The notes under the pieces were generated by a model. It did not search any database and was not told the DNA's origin. It was given only the letters and a program-made list of their open reading frames with translations. DNA of 64,000 nucleotides from assembly GCA_001600455.1 (NCBI GenBank), contig BCKC01000010.1, positions 1,827,209 through 1,891,208 on the forward strand, in the 5' to 3' direction. The translations under genes were made by a program, and so were the position numbers. Every line of letters begins with the position of its first letter. Position 1 is the stretch's first letter. Positions 22,457 through 33,245 of the stretch are shown here, piece after piece. The DNA comes from Endocalyx cinctus. Taxonomy: Eukaryota; Ascomycota; Sordariomycetes; Amphisphaeriales; Apiosporaceae.

Positions 22457-25316
22457 GTCGAGGAGACACCAGCTCGAGAACTCGGATCTAGATTCAATTC
22501 CCCAGAATCCGTCAGGATTTTTTTTTTTTTGTAATCCACTCGTGACGTGTGGATCTCAATCGTCCCAAAGAGCTGCGGCGGCCGCGTCCCACGTGGCGTG
22601 CTTACGCCGCGGAAAGTTAGGACCCTTAAATTACGTGAGATACGTATGTCTAACGACTTCAATTGATGTCCATAATAGTGAAATGTTATAGTATTTATTG
22701 TCTAGACGTCAATAGCTCGCTGTGTTGTGACGTAGAACATATATACATACCCATCGGGTAATAGATTGGTCAAAGCGCCTTATCTAGGTAAACCGTCAGA
22801 CTGTATCTAGATGCTTGCCTCCCGGTACGATAATATCAACACAATACCCGACTGACTCAGATCATTTCATAGGGTTCGGTAGCCGCAAGTGTGCCATGTT
22901 GATCGTGCTTGTGAGCGGATAATCAAGGGGAATATCCGGGCACCGGAGGTTTTGGTCTTGTGATATAAATTCAAGCAGAGTAGAATTATCCTAGAACAAC
23001 GTAAATATTACTCATTATTCCGTCCGAGTGGATACTTGAAGTGGATACTTGAAGTAGAACAGTCAGAAAAAAGTCACGGACGACAAGTCAGCCTTGCCGC
23101 GTATCATTTCATTACAACTACCTTGAGGGACATGGGGTATATGGAGATTTTGGAGATCGTGAGGTCCTCTTGTGAACAATAAACTTCGCCCATTATCTGT
23201 AGAATGCTCATGGCTTGAGTTGCGAGGGCTTTACTCATAACTCCGAATAATTACGAAAGTGAATTCATGCTAACTATTACCATCTTCGGTTATTTTACTC
23301 ACGCGGGATTGCAATCGTTCAGCAATTGTTGTTTAGTCCGTAGAAACAGCTGGGGAGGCGGACGCCTGAATGCATATTACTTTAAATTACCGTGACTACT
23401 CGTGAGTAGCTTTGCTCTTTGGAACTCATAGAAGATGACTATTCTTAGCTGCTGACGACTTAAAAGTTGTGGTGATTTGAGTGCGTTTTCCGGGCCACTA
23501 AAGGACCTATCCGTGTTTTGTTTGTGGAAAGGAGGTAAAAGTCAGCCACGTCTTATATAATTCACCCACCGACTTATTACAGAGAGAGAGGGAAAAAAAG
23601 GGAAACCCCAGACAATAAGTTTGGCTACATACAATATTTGTTAGGCAAGGACTGGTTAATTATATGCAATCACCTGAGATGTCTTGCCCCCTACGAAATA
23701 GGTAGACCTCTTGGTATCCCAATGAGCACGGGAGTCTTTATTTAGGCATCCTTCTATGACACCGGGCATAGAATAGTATGAAAACATTGCGGCTACGTAA
23801 TTTCAGCGTCAATAGAGCTTATGAAGAAGCAAGAATATACTCAATCAAGTCACTGGACAAGCTGGTGGAGATACTTGCTCAGTACCAGTATTCAATACTT
23901 TGACTACCTAAATATGTATCATGATATATGAAATCAATATACATGACTTATCACACATTCATATGGGGTCGAATTATCAGCAACCTTGTGACACACACAT
24001 ATATATATATCCCAATAGATAGATGGATGTTCTCAGAACAAACCAAATCAGCTCACCTTGAAACTGGCATATCAGGGCTGATTCAAGAAGTCAATAGAAA
24101 TTATCATTTTGCTTATTATGTGTATTAATTAATGACTAAAGGAGGATCATGGTTAATAAGCGTGTCCTAATGGAAAGGCTGGCAGGAAATGATAATAATC
24201 ACTTTCTTCATCGGATCTTTCGAAACATGGTGTCATTATATGTTTATTTATTGTACACTCAGCTAAATAAATATTAATTTCGGAGTACCCAACAGCCGAA
24301 CAGGATAACAAAGAAAATATTACAAATTACTTACTTGACAGTTTGTTATACCTCAATTCTAGGTGTTCGTGAGTGATCCGAGTTTTGAGGGTTCACCCGA
24401 CGTGACTTCGGAGGCCTGAAATCAAAAAAAAAATTAAACGGCACGAGTATCACTATGAGTACAAATCACTCAAGTAGAAATTCTTCGAGATTTAGAATCT
24501 CTCACAGCATCCTGGAGTACCTGTGCCGTACTATAATTTAGAAGGCACAAAGTTTTCACCGCCCATTCACCACTAATAAAACTGCCCTTTGAGTGATGGC
24601 TACTCATTGAACATTAGATGCCAAGGATACTCTCTTGATCATGTTTTCATTGAGGATTGTAAAAATCTTTTCAGGTTTGTTTCAAAGAAACAATGCATAG
24701 GAGATGCGTATTTGAGTGCATAGGGGGATAGTAAATAAGTATGATTATGAGAACAGGTGATAGTGCAAACACAGTTAATTCACTGGTTCGTTATCCGACG
24801 TGCAATTACTTCGCATATTTCAGGAAGAAAAAAAAAAAAGAGAAAAACTTTCAATCAATTGCTATTTGGAAATATATAAATAGGCCCCTCTACTCGGGAG
24901 CAAGAAGGAAATTCGACTGTATATCTTCTTTCCTTCTGTAGAATCTATTCCAATATCGAATCCCACCCCTTTGAAATTTCCACACAACACCCACACTACT
25001 ACAACATTGATCCTGCAAAAAGCAGACTCGATTGCTTGATAAAAAGAAAACAAAAAAAATCATTCACGCGATAGAAAGAATCCATGCCAAAGAGAACAAC
25101 GATCTCATAGTTTTGGCTTCTTGTCGTATAACTATCTATATACAACACTAATAATCCTTGAGACGCATCTTGCGACTCGCTTTCACGAGTAAGTGTTATT
25201 TATAATGACCTCAAGATAATCTATTTTCTTTCTAGATTGTTTGATCCTCATAACAAAATTGTTTCCTATTCCGAAACTAACATGAATAACTTATCAGTCA
25301 CTTCGCAAATACCATT

Positions 25317-26216
25317 ATGGATCCACAGATCCCCGAGTTTGTCCCTGGCAATCGCTGGAACGGCGTTGCCGATCGCGTTCTCAACGCAAACAACTGGCGA
25401 TGCACCAAGAGATCGCCGGCCACCCCCCAAGAAGATGTCTACGAAGAAAAAATCAAGCCCGTCGTCAAGAGAGAAGAGGGAGAAGACGACGATGACGCGA
25501 CGACGACGATGGCGAGCCGCAGCCCGGTACGATACCCGAGCCCTTATCCGAGCCGCTACACGATGTCGATCAACTACCAGGGGAACCGACTGAACCCGCG
25601 CAACGCCTCGGCCGACATCGCCGAGCGCGACTCGACGAGCGTCTGGCTCGTCAACCTGCCCCCGAGCTGCACCGTCCACGAGATGCTGGCGAGCATCCGC
25701 GGCACCGGCAAGATCTGGGCCACCTTCATCAACCCCCCCGAACCGGAGAAGAAGCACTACACCTCGGCCGCCAAGATCGTCTTCTGGTCCAGGAGCGGCA
25801 AGGAGGCTTTCAACCGGAAAGTCGACCGCGGCGAGTTCGTCGTCAAGGGGTACGTGCCCCAGATCCGACCCAACCGCGTCTTCACGCGCGAAGCGGGCCC
25901 GGGGATGCAGTCGCGCGTCCTCCAGATCGAGGGCCCCAGCGGGATCGTGAACCGCGTGTACCTCGAGGACTTCTGGAAACGCCACTTCACCTGGGAGATG
26001 GACGAGGTTCGCCTCGTGCACGAGGCGCGAGAGGAGGAGGACGAGGTGGTGCGCATCGAGTTCCGCTTCGGTAGCTACAGAGCCCAGTCCGAGAACGCGT
26101 ACAACTGGTGCCAGAAGGCGAAGCACGACGGCGCCGTCAGAATCGAGATGAGCGAGACGGAACGTCGGCTTTGGCGCGAGGTCAAGCTCTACTGGGGCGC
26201 CGATCCTTGCGCGTGA
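25317..26216 (+). CDS. RRM-like fungal protein of unknown function
   Basis: Intronless, 299 aa. Residues about 1-25 are a short conserved-looking head (IPEFVPGNRWNGVADRVL). Residues 40-100 are acidic to basic linker. Residues about 107-195 have an RRM-like pattern: SVWLVNLPPSCTVHEMLASI as beta1-alpha1, then a central SAAKIVFWSRSGKEAFNRKV and PQIRPNRV. A second related alpha/beta unit spans about 205-280 (SRVLQIEGPSGIVNRVYLED, VRIEFRFGSYRAQSENAY). Aromatic RNP residues are poorly conserved, so RNA binding is uncertain. Proteins of this type seem common as multicopy families in ascomycetes. The coding region is strongly G/C-rich compared with the preceding desert. Confidence 0.8.
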   Translation: MDPQIPEFVPGNRWNGVADRVLNANNWRCTKRSPATPQEDVYEEKIKPVVKREEGEDDDDATTTMASRSPVRYPSPYPSRYTMSINYQGNRLNPRNASADIAERDSTSVWLVNLPPSCTVHEMLASIRGTGKIWATFINPPEPEKKHYTSAAKIVFWSRSGKEAFNRKVDRGEFVVKGYVPQIRPNRVFTREAGPGMQSRVLQIEGPSGIVNRVYLEDFWKRHFTWEMDEVRLVHEAREEEDEVVRIEFRFGSYRAQSENAYNWCQKAKHDGAVRIEMSETERRLWREVKLYWGADPCA

Positions 26217-26613
26217 ACAAGATGAGGGAGACGGGAACACTACGATCGTACGATATGGAAGAGGGTATGAATCAAGGAGGTGATGATGTCTATTGACATG
26301 TTTCTCTATGTCCTGTTTTCATAGTTCTCATTTAATCAGTATTTTTTACAGTTACGACAAATTGAAGATAGTTCCCGTTAGTCCCTATTGGCGCACGATG
26401 ATCCATTTTTGACTCGGTGACTTAGAAACCTAATAAGGAGATGAGACCTTCCTAGTATTAAGATCAGCAGAACCACCATTAGAAATCCCATAGCCTGGAG
26501 GGCAGGGCAGGGCAGGGTAGGGTAGGGCAGGGCATGGCAGACTCAGGCTTTAATTTAAGTTGTACGAGGCACGAAGACAGCCTGTTCTCCAAACCAACAA
26601 CGTCTGAACTTCA
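26217..26613. other. Spacer between convergent genes
   Basis: About 400 bp between the ends of the RRM-like gene (plus) and the AtuA-like gene (minus). It contains the G-rich pentamer array annotated separately. No gene seen. Confidence 0.6.
26500..26535 (+). repeat. GGGCA/GGGTA pentamer array, potential G-quadruplex
   Basis: Seven or more GGG tracts spaced by CA or TA in about 36 nt: GGGCA units, then two GGGTA units, then GGGCA again. Spacing of two bases between G-tracts fits intramolecular quadruplex formation. It lies just beyond the 3' end of the AtuA-like gene, where on that gene's sense strand it reads as a C-rich run. Confidence 0.8.
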
Positions 26614-28524
26614 TCACAATTTCTCCTTCGTTCTAACTACTCCACCATTATCCAGTAACCTAACCGGCACAGGGACGTGCACAGCGCGCAGCCACTCAGC
26701 GAACCCTTTACCGAGATTATCTAACCTAGCGGAGCTGCTGACGCCCCTGCCAAGAGCACCATAGACGATGAAGTGCACGGCACGTATCTCGGAGAATTCG
26801 ACACGCTCGACGTGAAACCAATCCCTCCAATCCTCGCCCGTAAGCTCTTTCAACCTCCGACGGGTGAGAAAAGCGCGCAGCCATTCCCACGTCTCCGGAC
26901 CGTCAAATACCGCTCGTGGCGTGAACCCGACGTTCACGTTAGCGCCTTTATCTCCAGAGCGTGCGAGCACCACATCTCCTAGAGGACGTATCACTGTCGG
27001 ACCGAAGCTCTCGAGGGTTCGGGGCGACACAGGATCGAAGTTATCCCGGGGCGCGAGAGGTTCTGTCCTCGAGGGCGGGCCAACGACTATTCGCCTCTCC
27101 ACCGTGCCAGCTTTCTCGCGACCCAGAATGGTGATCGACTCCTCAATGAGGTCCTGTCTTACGAGCGCAGGGAAGTATCCCAAGAACGGGATAGGCACGG
27201 CCATAAGCCTCATGTCGAGGGTGCAGTGCATACCGGGAAAATGTTGCATAAACGTATAATTCCAGGCCCTGAACACCTCTCTTATAGTGTCAGGATCAGA
27301 CGCCTGTACGAAGATGCGCATACTTGTCGTTGCTTTTAGTTGCGATTTAGGATTCTCCTGTGGTACGCCGCAGCGTTGGAATTCGATATGGTCTATTTTT
27401 CCCGGTTGGAGGAGGCCCCACTCCTCCAGCGTTGTTCGCAGCTGTAGTTCTTGCAAGTCGTATTTTCGCTCGGTCGCGTACCCGGCCGCGTTGATGGTTA
27501 ACTCGCCTTGGTAGCCACCGCGATAGAAAGTGGCGAGCTTGGTGGTGGGAGGGGGAGGGTGACCTTTCGTGCCCGACACGTGCACGCGGTTCTTACCGAC
27601 TTGTTTTATTTTCACATTGGAGATGTCCGCTTTGACATCGCTGTTAAGGTAAATATTTCCTTGCAATTCATATAAGAATTGGCATTTGATAATTTCCTCC
27701 GTCACATAGCCGTTCAGCTTCTCGTGCTTGGTGATGACGGATTCGCCGTTCGCCGCTATCTCGGCGATAGGACAGCCCAGATGCAGGAGTTGGTGTACGT
27801 CCCATTGGTCGAAGCCGGCGAAATTACCACCGGTGCCGTAGGTGGAACATTCGATTAAATGACCTGCTACCAGCGCGCCGGCGAGCTCATCAAAACTGTC
27901 GTCTTTCCAGCCGTGCCACCACGCCGCGGTGCCCATTACGGGCGATGCGTCAGCGACTCGACCGCAGATGATGATATCAGCCCCTTCATCTAAACCCTTT
28001 CGTATAGCACGACAGCCTAGGTACGCATTGGCGCTGACGACTTTCTTTCTTGGATCGTCAAGAAAATTATCACTATCCTTGGCGAGTTTGACCTGTTCGT
28101 TGTCGGAGTCGAGATGGGGTAACCGACCGTTAGCGTCTGGTTTTATGATGTCGTAGACTCTAGGAAGCAAGTTATCACCTTCGACGCAAGCGATTTCGAG
28201 CTCGGTGTATCCCTTTTTAACTGCTAATTTCTGTGTAAATTGTGTCAGTCCTTTAGGATTCAGACCTCCGCCGTTAATCACGACCTTGATCTTCCGGTCA
28301 TAGATAGCGTCAATGGACAACTCAATTCCTTTCTGAGCAGACGGAATCCATCCTGGGTTCTTCCCCTTATTGAAGTCTTCCGCGTACGACGCCAAATTAC
28401 CTTCGGCCAAGTAATCGCCCGTTATGACGTCAACGGGCCCGGCAGTCGCTTGTGTTAACATCCAATCTCCGGGATCGGGTATGGCGCCGGAGCAATTGGC
28501 GATGCGGATGGGTCTCCGTGCCAT
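26614..28524 (-). CDS. AtuA-like (DUF1446) protein of acyl-CoA/terpenoid catabolism type
   Basis: Intronless, 636 aa. It starts MARRPIRIANCSGAIPDPGD, typical of the AtuA (acyclic terpene utilisation A, PF07287) family. The AtuA domain spans about residues 5-460 (VDVITGDYLAEGNLA, VVINGGGLNPKGL, ADIIICGRVADASPVMG, YGTGGNFAGF). A second small domain at about 515-625 begins LGDVVLARSGDKGANVNVGF, the AtuA-like ferredoxin-fold module fused at the C-terminus in fungal members. In Pseudomonas atuA belongs to the citronellol/geraniol operon, but its reaction is not established. Here it lies near a kinase/acyl-CoA dehydrogenase pair and carries the same CCTCGG promoter element. The C-terminus (KEKL) is not a canonical PTS1. 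Confidence 0.88.
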   Translation of the reverse strand: MARRPIRIANCSGAIPDPGDWMLTQATAGPVDVITGDYLAEGNLASYAEDFNKGKNPGWIPSAQKGIELSIDAIYDRKIKVVINGGGLNPKGLTQFTQKLAVKKGYTELEIACVEGDNLLPRVYDIIKPDANGRLPHLDSDNEQVKLAKDSDNFLDDPRKKVVSANAYLGCRAIRKGLDEGADIIICGRVADASPVMGTAAWWHGWKDDSFDELAGALVAGHLIECSTYGTGGNFAGFDQWDVHQLLHLGCPIAEIAANGESVITKHEKLNGYVTEEIIKCQFLYELQGNIYLNSDVKADISNVKIKQVGKNRVHVSGTKGHPPPPTTKLATFYRGGYQGELTINAAGYATERKYDLQELQLRTTLEEWGLLQPGKIDHIEFQRCGVPQENPKSQLKATTSMRIFVQASDPDTIREVFRAWNYTFMQHFPGMHCTLDMRLMAVPIPFLGYFPALVRQDLIEESITILGREKAGTVERRIVVGPPSRTEPLAPRDNFDPVSPRTLESFGPTVIRPLGDVVLARSGDKGANVNVGFTPRAVFDGPETWEWLRAFLTRRRLKELTGEDWRDWFHVERVEFSEIRAVHFIVYGALGRGVSSSARLDNLGKGFAEWLRAVHVPVPVRLLDNGGVVRTKEKL

Positions 28525-29242
28525 GACTAATTCAATAAGAGGAGATGAAACTTTGAAAGTAAATATGCAACGACACTTTCAAACCTGAGACAGAAGTATA
28601 TTGATATTTCTATTACTCCAAGAGCGTAGATAGCGTCATGTCCGTCAGGTTATTGTATTGAGAATCCCCTTAACGGTAGCTAATTTAGACTTACGTACTA
28701 TCTTTCATCTAACCCTCGAAGTTTCCCCTGGGTTTGGAACTCATAACTACTTCGGAAGATAAACCTCGGCTCTTATTATCGGTTGGAGGATTGACCTCCT
28801 CTATCTGGTTGTACTATGCGGAGAGTTGGAGAAAACCGTCCTACGTAGATACCCCTGATCTACATATCTAAACCTTTTCAGTGTGAATGTATTGACGCAT
28901 AGAAAGCTCATAGAAATAAACAATTACGTCAATAGTGGTCTATATTATATAGTCTCATATTCTATTTAACGTGCTAGGCATTAGATAGACGTAGTCTATG
29001 GTAGTCGTTGCTACTAAGTATTTTGTACGTGAACGGCGCAAGAAGACTGTTTGGATAATAGTATAATTATTTGCATTATTTACATTATCTGCACTATTTG
29101 CATATATTGAATAATTAAAGGCTAGAAGTCTTATTAATTCAATATTCTAAGATCTACCAGGTTACAAGAATAAAAATAGAAAAGATGAACTTCCGTTTGT
29201 TTTTGTTCTCGATACGCGTCTAGTCTTGTTTGACTTTTATCT
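28525..29242. other. Promoter of AtuA-like gene and 3' flank of FAD oxidase
   Basis: A/T-rich, about 720 bp. Contains one CCTCGG element (annotated separately). No coding region seen. Confidence 0.6.
28764..28769 (+). promoter_or_regulatory. CCTCGG element (FarA/FarB-type) upstream of AtuA-like gene
   Basis: A single CCTCGG about 240 bp upstream of the start codon. This hexamer is the known core bound by the Zn2Cys6 regulators FarA/FarB in Aspergillus, which induce peroxisomal and beta-oxidation genes on fatty acids. One copy alone could be chance; the triple occurrence in the nearby kinase/dehydrogenase promoter makes it more credible. Confidence 0.4.
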
Positions 29243-31260
29243 TCACCCCGTCCTACATAACCTCCCATTCTGCGAATTCGGGTAACCATCAAATACATCT
29301 ACTTCCCAGCCCTCGCTACCGACAGTAGTCGGAGCCCAGAACACGCCCTCGGGATCCCACTTTCGTTTGATCCCCAATAACCTCTCGTAATTATCCCCGA
29401 AGAAGGCCTGCTGCCAATTCGGCTCTCCCGGGTCCCCCTCGTTCATGTAGGAGCCCGCTCCCGGGGAGACCTCCCTCAGAAACTCCATCCGCGTCTGCAT
29501 CATCGCGTTCCTCTCGACCGCCTCGGCCGGCGCGAGCCCGTCCGGGACCGCGTCCATGAGCATCGCGTGCATCCGGTTCCGCCTCCAGGCCGGGTTCACG
29601 GCGCTGTCGGAACCGGGCCAGCCCGCGACCGCTTCGGTGGGCGAGGTGAGCGTGCCGTGGAAGTAGTAGTCCTCCTCGAACCCGAGGGCGAGCGCGTCGC
29701 GGATCGCGCCCATCGTCCGCGCGAACAGCGCGTCGTCCTCCCAGTTCGCCCGCGGCAGCAGCCGCGACCGGTACCGGTTGTTGTTCGGGCGGTCGCCGTT
29801 CCCGCTGCTGGGCGAGCCGTACGGCCGGCTCGCGCGCACGCTCGGGTTCGTCGCGTTGATCCCGGCGTTTTGGAGGGAGTCGTAGAGCGGCTGCATGAAT
29901 TCGAAGACTTCCGCAGGCGTCTTGCCCGGGAACTGGGAGCTCGTCGTGAATTGATACGTGGCGTTCGTATTCATGGGTCTCACGTAGCTGAAACCGTAGC
30001 CGCCGGCGTCGAGGATTTCGGCCGCAAATCGGTAGTATAGACCCACGCCCTCCCAAAACGTCTCGAGGTCCGTTATGGTACCGGAAGTAGGATCTGATCC
30101 CATGGTAAGGCTTAGGGATGAGCTGGTCACGTTGACAGGCGGGTACGCTTTCATGATGGCAGAAATGACAACACCGTAGGTCGCTGGATGGGTTGATATG
30201 TCAGCAGTTGGATTCTTATCATATAATCGCATGAAATGAGATGACAATCAGAAATCAGAAATCATACCTCCACCTCCTCCGCGGAGCGCCCAAAACAGAT
30301 CCGAGTTTGTTAATGGGTCGGCAGTGACGAAGCCCCCATCAGCGGTGACGACGTCGAGAGACAGTATTTGATCAGCGCCTAGGCCGTATGTCGAAGTGAT
30401 TGACGAATGGCCACCTGACGCCATCCACCCTCCTAGAGTACCGACGGTATTACATCCTGCCACGACAACAACGACGTTATTGGCGGCCATGAAGTTTTGT
30501 ACCTCCCACCCCTCGATACCAGACCCCATACGAACCGCCATTCCGGTATACTCCCCGATGCTATACGTGGGTAAGAATTCGATCCCTTTAAGGTGATGCG
30601 TCCAGACGCTGAGCGACCCGGCACCCGTCGACCTCCCACCGAAGGAGTGACCGGTGTTTCTTGTTATCTCGTTAGAGTATGCAGCCAATCAACCGGGAGG
30701 CTATTCAGACCGAAAAAAACCACTCACTTGATAACTAGTCTAACGTTATTATCCCTGGCGAAATTAACCGCGGCCTGGACGTGTTCTACCGTCGTCGAGT
30801 TCATCACGTACTCTGGAAACCCGCCCCGCGTACAATTTCCCTCAGCGGTCAATGACGCGACACAAGTGCTTCCCTGAGTCCACTGCGAGAGCTCGACAAG
30901 CGGATCCTGGATCCAGAAACCGGAGGACGGTGCGTCGCTTACTAAGAACTGACATTGTGCTTCATCAAAATCCGGACCAGCATAGCATGCGGCAGCAGCA
31001 GGTTTGGGGTATAGAAGCGCGCCGCTGGCGGATTCGTTGAGGCGATTCCAATCGTCTATTGATGGCCAAGTGTCATCTCCTGGAAATGCTTTGCATTCTA
31101 CCGTAGCATCCCTCTTGTTGAATTTTCTAGATGATAAGTCCTTAATGTTGGTTTCGCTACTCAGACTAGGGGCTAAGGGATTGTCCTCGGCCCTTTCCTT
31201 GATATTAAAGGTAAAAGCAAAGAGCGGGAAAGCGAGAGTAAAGACCAATATGACCTTCAT
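29243..31260 (-). CDS. Secreted FAD-linked oxidoreductase (berberine-bridge-enzyme type)
   Basis: Exons: 30728-31260, 30268-30659, 29243-30183; 621 aa. Signal peptide at residues 1-17 (MKVILVFTLAFPLFAFT). A FAD-binding type 4 (PCMH) domain spans about 130-320, with NTGHSFGGRS supplying the histidine usually bonded to the FAD 8-alpha carbon, and VAGCNTVGTLGGWMASGGHS carrying a cysteine at the position of the second covalent bond. GLGADQ and GGGATYGVV complete the domain. The C-terminal substrate domain ends NYERLLGIKRKWDPEGVFWA, the BBE motif. It probably oxidises an alcohol, sugar or alkaloid-like substrate outside the cell with O2. No CCTCGG seen upstream, so it may not belong with the flanking catabolic genes. 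Length is slightly above the 500-600 aa usual. Confidence 0.92.
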
Positions 31261-32129
31261 AATTTCATCGGTGATGGTAATGAAAAAAATGCAGTATCTT
31301 GACCCAAGGTATGAATTGTGCCATAGTGATAGGGAGAAGGGCCCTTTTGTATACAGGACTTGAGATCTGACTACCTGAAGTTATCTTTAGATTTCCATTG
31401 TTCTCGCCATCGAAGGCTGGGAACTTTTTCCTGTTGCAAAAAAAGATAGTATGACTAGATGGATTATCAAGCATTCGGAAATTCCGACTCCAATGAAAAT
31501 GACCGAATTCGCGTCACACCCTTTGGGGTGAGCGTTCAAGGTCTAATGGCATGATAGGTCGATACTGGGGCGGGAAGCCAATAGTTTAATGTGGGTGGTG
31601 GTTCTACATGAGAGAAAAGTCCGTTTCGAGAAAATGACAATGGCGGTTATCGGAAACTGATTGGTTGTTGTCTACCCCAGGACTCTTTTGCCTTCAAGAT
31701 GCGAGGTAGCGTGGTTAACTGAGGGTAACATTTGGAGGTACGGAGGATATTTAGGCTAAATACCCCAGACCATCCATTTTATCAGCTTCTACGAATAAGC
31801 TTCGAGGCTGAAGATTTGTTTTCAACATTATTAATTGTAATCCAGCTGATGTCTTACATACGGACTTGTGATGTTATTCTAGAACGCTATTCATCTGCTT
31901 TAGAGTGTCACTACCGATATTTAGGAGTATAGAAGCAACCCACGTTGATTTACCAGGTGATACCGTAGAACAGCACCGATCACAGAAGTTGTCTGGATGT
32001 ATGATTGCAGAAAAATATTGGCGACGGTGCATCTCAAAGTCAAGGCCTAGATCCTTGTAGCCCTTCATGAGTAAGATATTACCACGTCCTAACCACCACC
32101 TGCATTACCCACCCTTAATCTAACCCTTA
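31261..32129. other. Spacer between two minus-strand genes
   Basis: About 870 bp with the FAD oxidase promoter and the 3' flank of the kinase gene. No coding region or obvious repeat. Confidence 0.6.
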
Positions 32130-33245
32130 TCACAGCTTCGACCCGTGGCTAGCCCTCTTTTTCGCCTTCCTCTTCTCCTCCCCTACCAACTGCCAAGCCA
32201 GCTCTCCTATAGGCTTGAACGCGTCGGCATATTTCTTAGCTTCGGTGCTACTAGCCTGGCGCGTGGCGACTCGGGCCGCGATACCCTGACAAATCGCCGC
32301 CGATCGGAACATGCCGAATGCCATGGCCCAATTCATTTCCGGTTCCGGGTCCCAACCGGCTTCCTCGCGATACCACTTTATGATCTGGTCCGGCGACGGC
32401 AGCCCGGGCGTAGCGCCGGACGCGAAAGCTTCCGTCCGGAAGTACGACGCGCCCGCTTTGGCCGAATAAAACGGGTTTAGCAGGTTGGCCAGGTCCGATA
32501 AAGGGTGTCCGACCGTGCTCATCTCCCAATCGAGCAAGCCGATAACTCGCGCTTCGGTCTTGTCGAAGACCATGTTATCGAGTTTATAGTCGCCGTGGAC
32601 TAAGGTCGCCCGCTCCCGCGGCTGTAATTTCTTGTCCGTGAAGAACTCTAACATCTCGTCGAAATGCGGGATGGGACCGACGGGCTGCTTCGTGTCGACG
32701 TCGAGGGCCGTCGCCTGCGCGGTGCAGATCTGCTTCCAGGTAGCCAGCTGACGGTCGTAGAACCCCTCGCTCTTGCCAAATGTGTCGAGCCCGACTTGCT
32801 TGTAGTCGACGCGATGAAACTTCGCAAGCGTATAGACAGCCGCTCTCCACAGACTTGTTCTCTCCTCGGCCGAGACTTCCGGAACGGCGAGGTCTTCAAA
32901 TATGCGACCGTCCAGGAACTCCATGATGTAAAATGGAGTTTCGAGGATGGATTCGTCTTCACAGAGACAATAGGCCTTGGGAACGGGTACTTCGGTAGGA
33001 CCTAAGGCTGATATGATCCTGTACTCCCTCTCCACTTTATGCGCGGCTTTGGATAGTAGTTTTCCCGGTGGTTTCTTCCGTAATACATACCGCTTTCCGT
33101 CTGAAGATGTCAATTGGTATGTAGGGTTTGATTGACCGAAGCCAAATTGTTTAATATCTAGAGGTACCTTGATATCAGGTACATTTTTGCTGATATATTT
33201 ATTCAAAGCATCCCCGTCGATGGGATGTCTTACGCGTCCAGCCAT
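32130..33245 (-). CDS. Peroxisomal aminoglycoside-phosphotransferase-like kinase (ACAD10/11 N-terminal type)
   Basis: Intronless, 371 aa. The motif run QFGFGQSNPTYQL, YVLRKKPPGKLL and VEREYRIISAL matches the kinase half of animal ACAD10/ACAD11 and bacterial homologues such as LvaA. The catalytic loop HGDYKLDN places the base at Asp219 and a metal ligand at Asn224. LLDWE supplies Asp239, equivalent to the DFG aspartate. Family members that have been studied phosphorylate the 4-hydroxyl of 4-hydroxyacyl-CoA. The protein ends HGSKL, a canonical PTS1, so peroxisomal import is predicted. It is divergently transcribed from the acyl-CoA dehydrogenase gene, 573 bp between start codons. The domain is complete and not fused. 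Confidence 0.9.
   Translation of the reverse strand: MAGRVRHPIDGDALNKYISKNVPDIKVPLDIKQFGFGQSNPTYQLTSSDGKRYVLRKKPPGKLLSKAAHKVEREYRIISALGPTEVPVPKAYCLCEDESILETPFYIMEFLDGRIFEDLAVPEVSAEERTSLWRAAVYTLAKFHRVDYKQVGLDTFGKSEGFYDRQLATWKQICTAQATALDVDTKQPVGPIPHFDEMLEFFTDKKLQPRERATLVHGDYKLDNMVFDKTEARVIGLLDWEMSTVGHPLSDLANLLNPFYSAKAGASYFRTEAFASGATPGLPSPDQIIKWYREEAGWDPEPEMNWAMAFGMFRSAAICQGIAARVATRQASSTEAKKYADAFKPIGELAWQLVGEEKRKAKKRASHGSKL

Larger units (their letters stand above)
17326..25316. other. A/T-rich region of about 8 kb without supported genes
   Basis: Includes the long promoter/leader of the WSC gene (17326 to about 18200). The remainder is rich in TAG/GTA-type oligomers, AT microsatellites, poly-A and poly-T runs and TACCTAGGTA palindromes (18530-18539, 19124-19133). 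Frames are short and of low complexity. A G/C-richer island at about 22,120-22,330 interrupts it and may be an old transposon fragment. Confidence 0.55.

Noticed and set aside
22486..22512. Second tRNA-like string (GATTCAATTCC) before a T-run
   Set aside because: No matching A-box or acceptor stem upstream.
25266..26240. 324-codon minus-strand frame opposite the RRM-like gene
   Set aside because: Shadow frame in G/C-rich codons; Leu/Val/Arg-biased and without domain signal.
26500..26535. Telomere-like repeat
   Set aside because: Units are GGGCA/GGGTA, not TTAGGG, and the array is internal and short.
29391..30056. 221-codon alternate frame inside the FAD oxidase
   Set aside because: Arg/Gly-rich shadow frame; the annotated frame carries the BBE motif.
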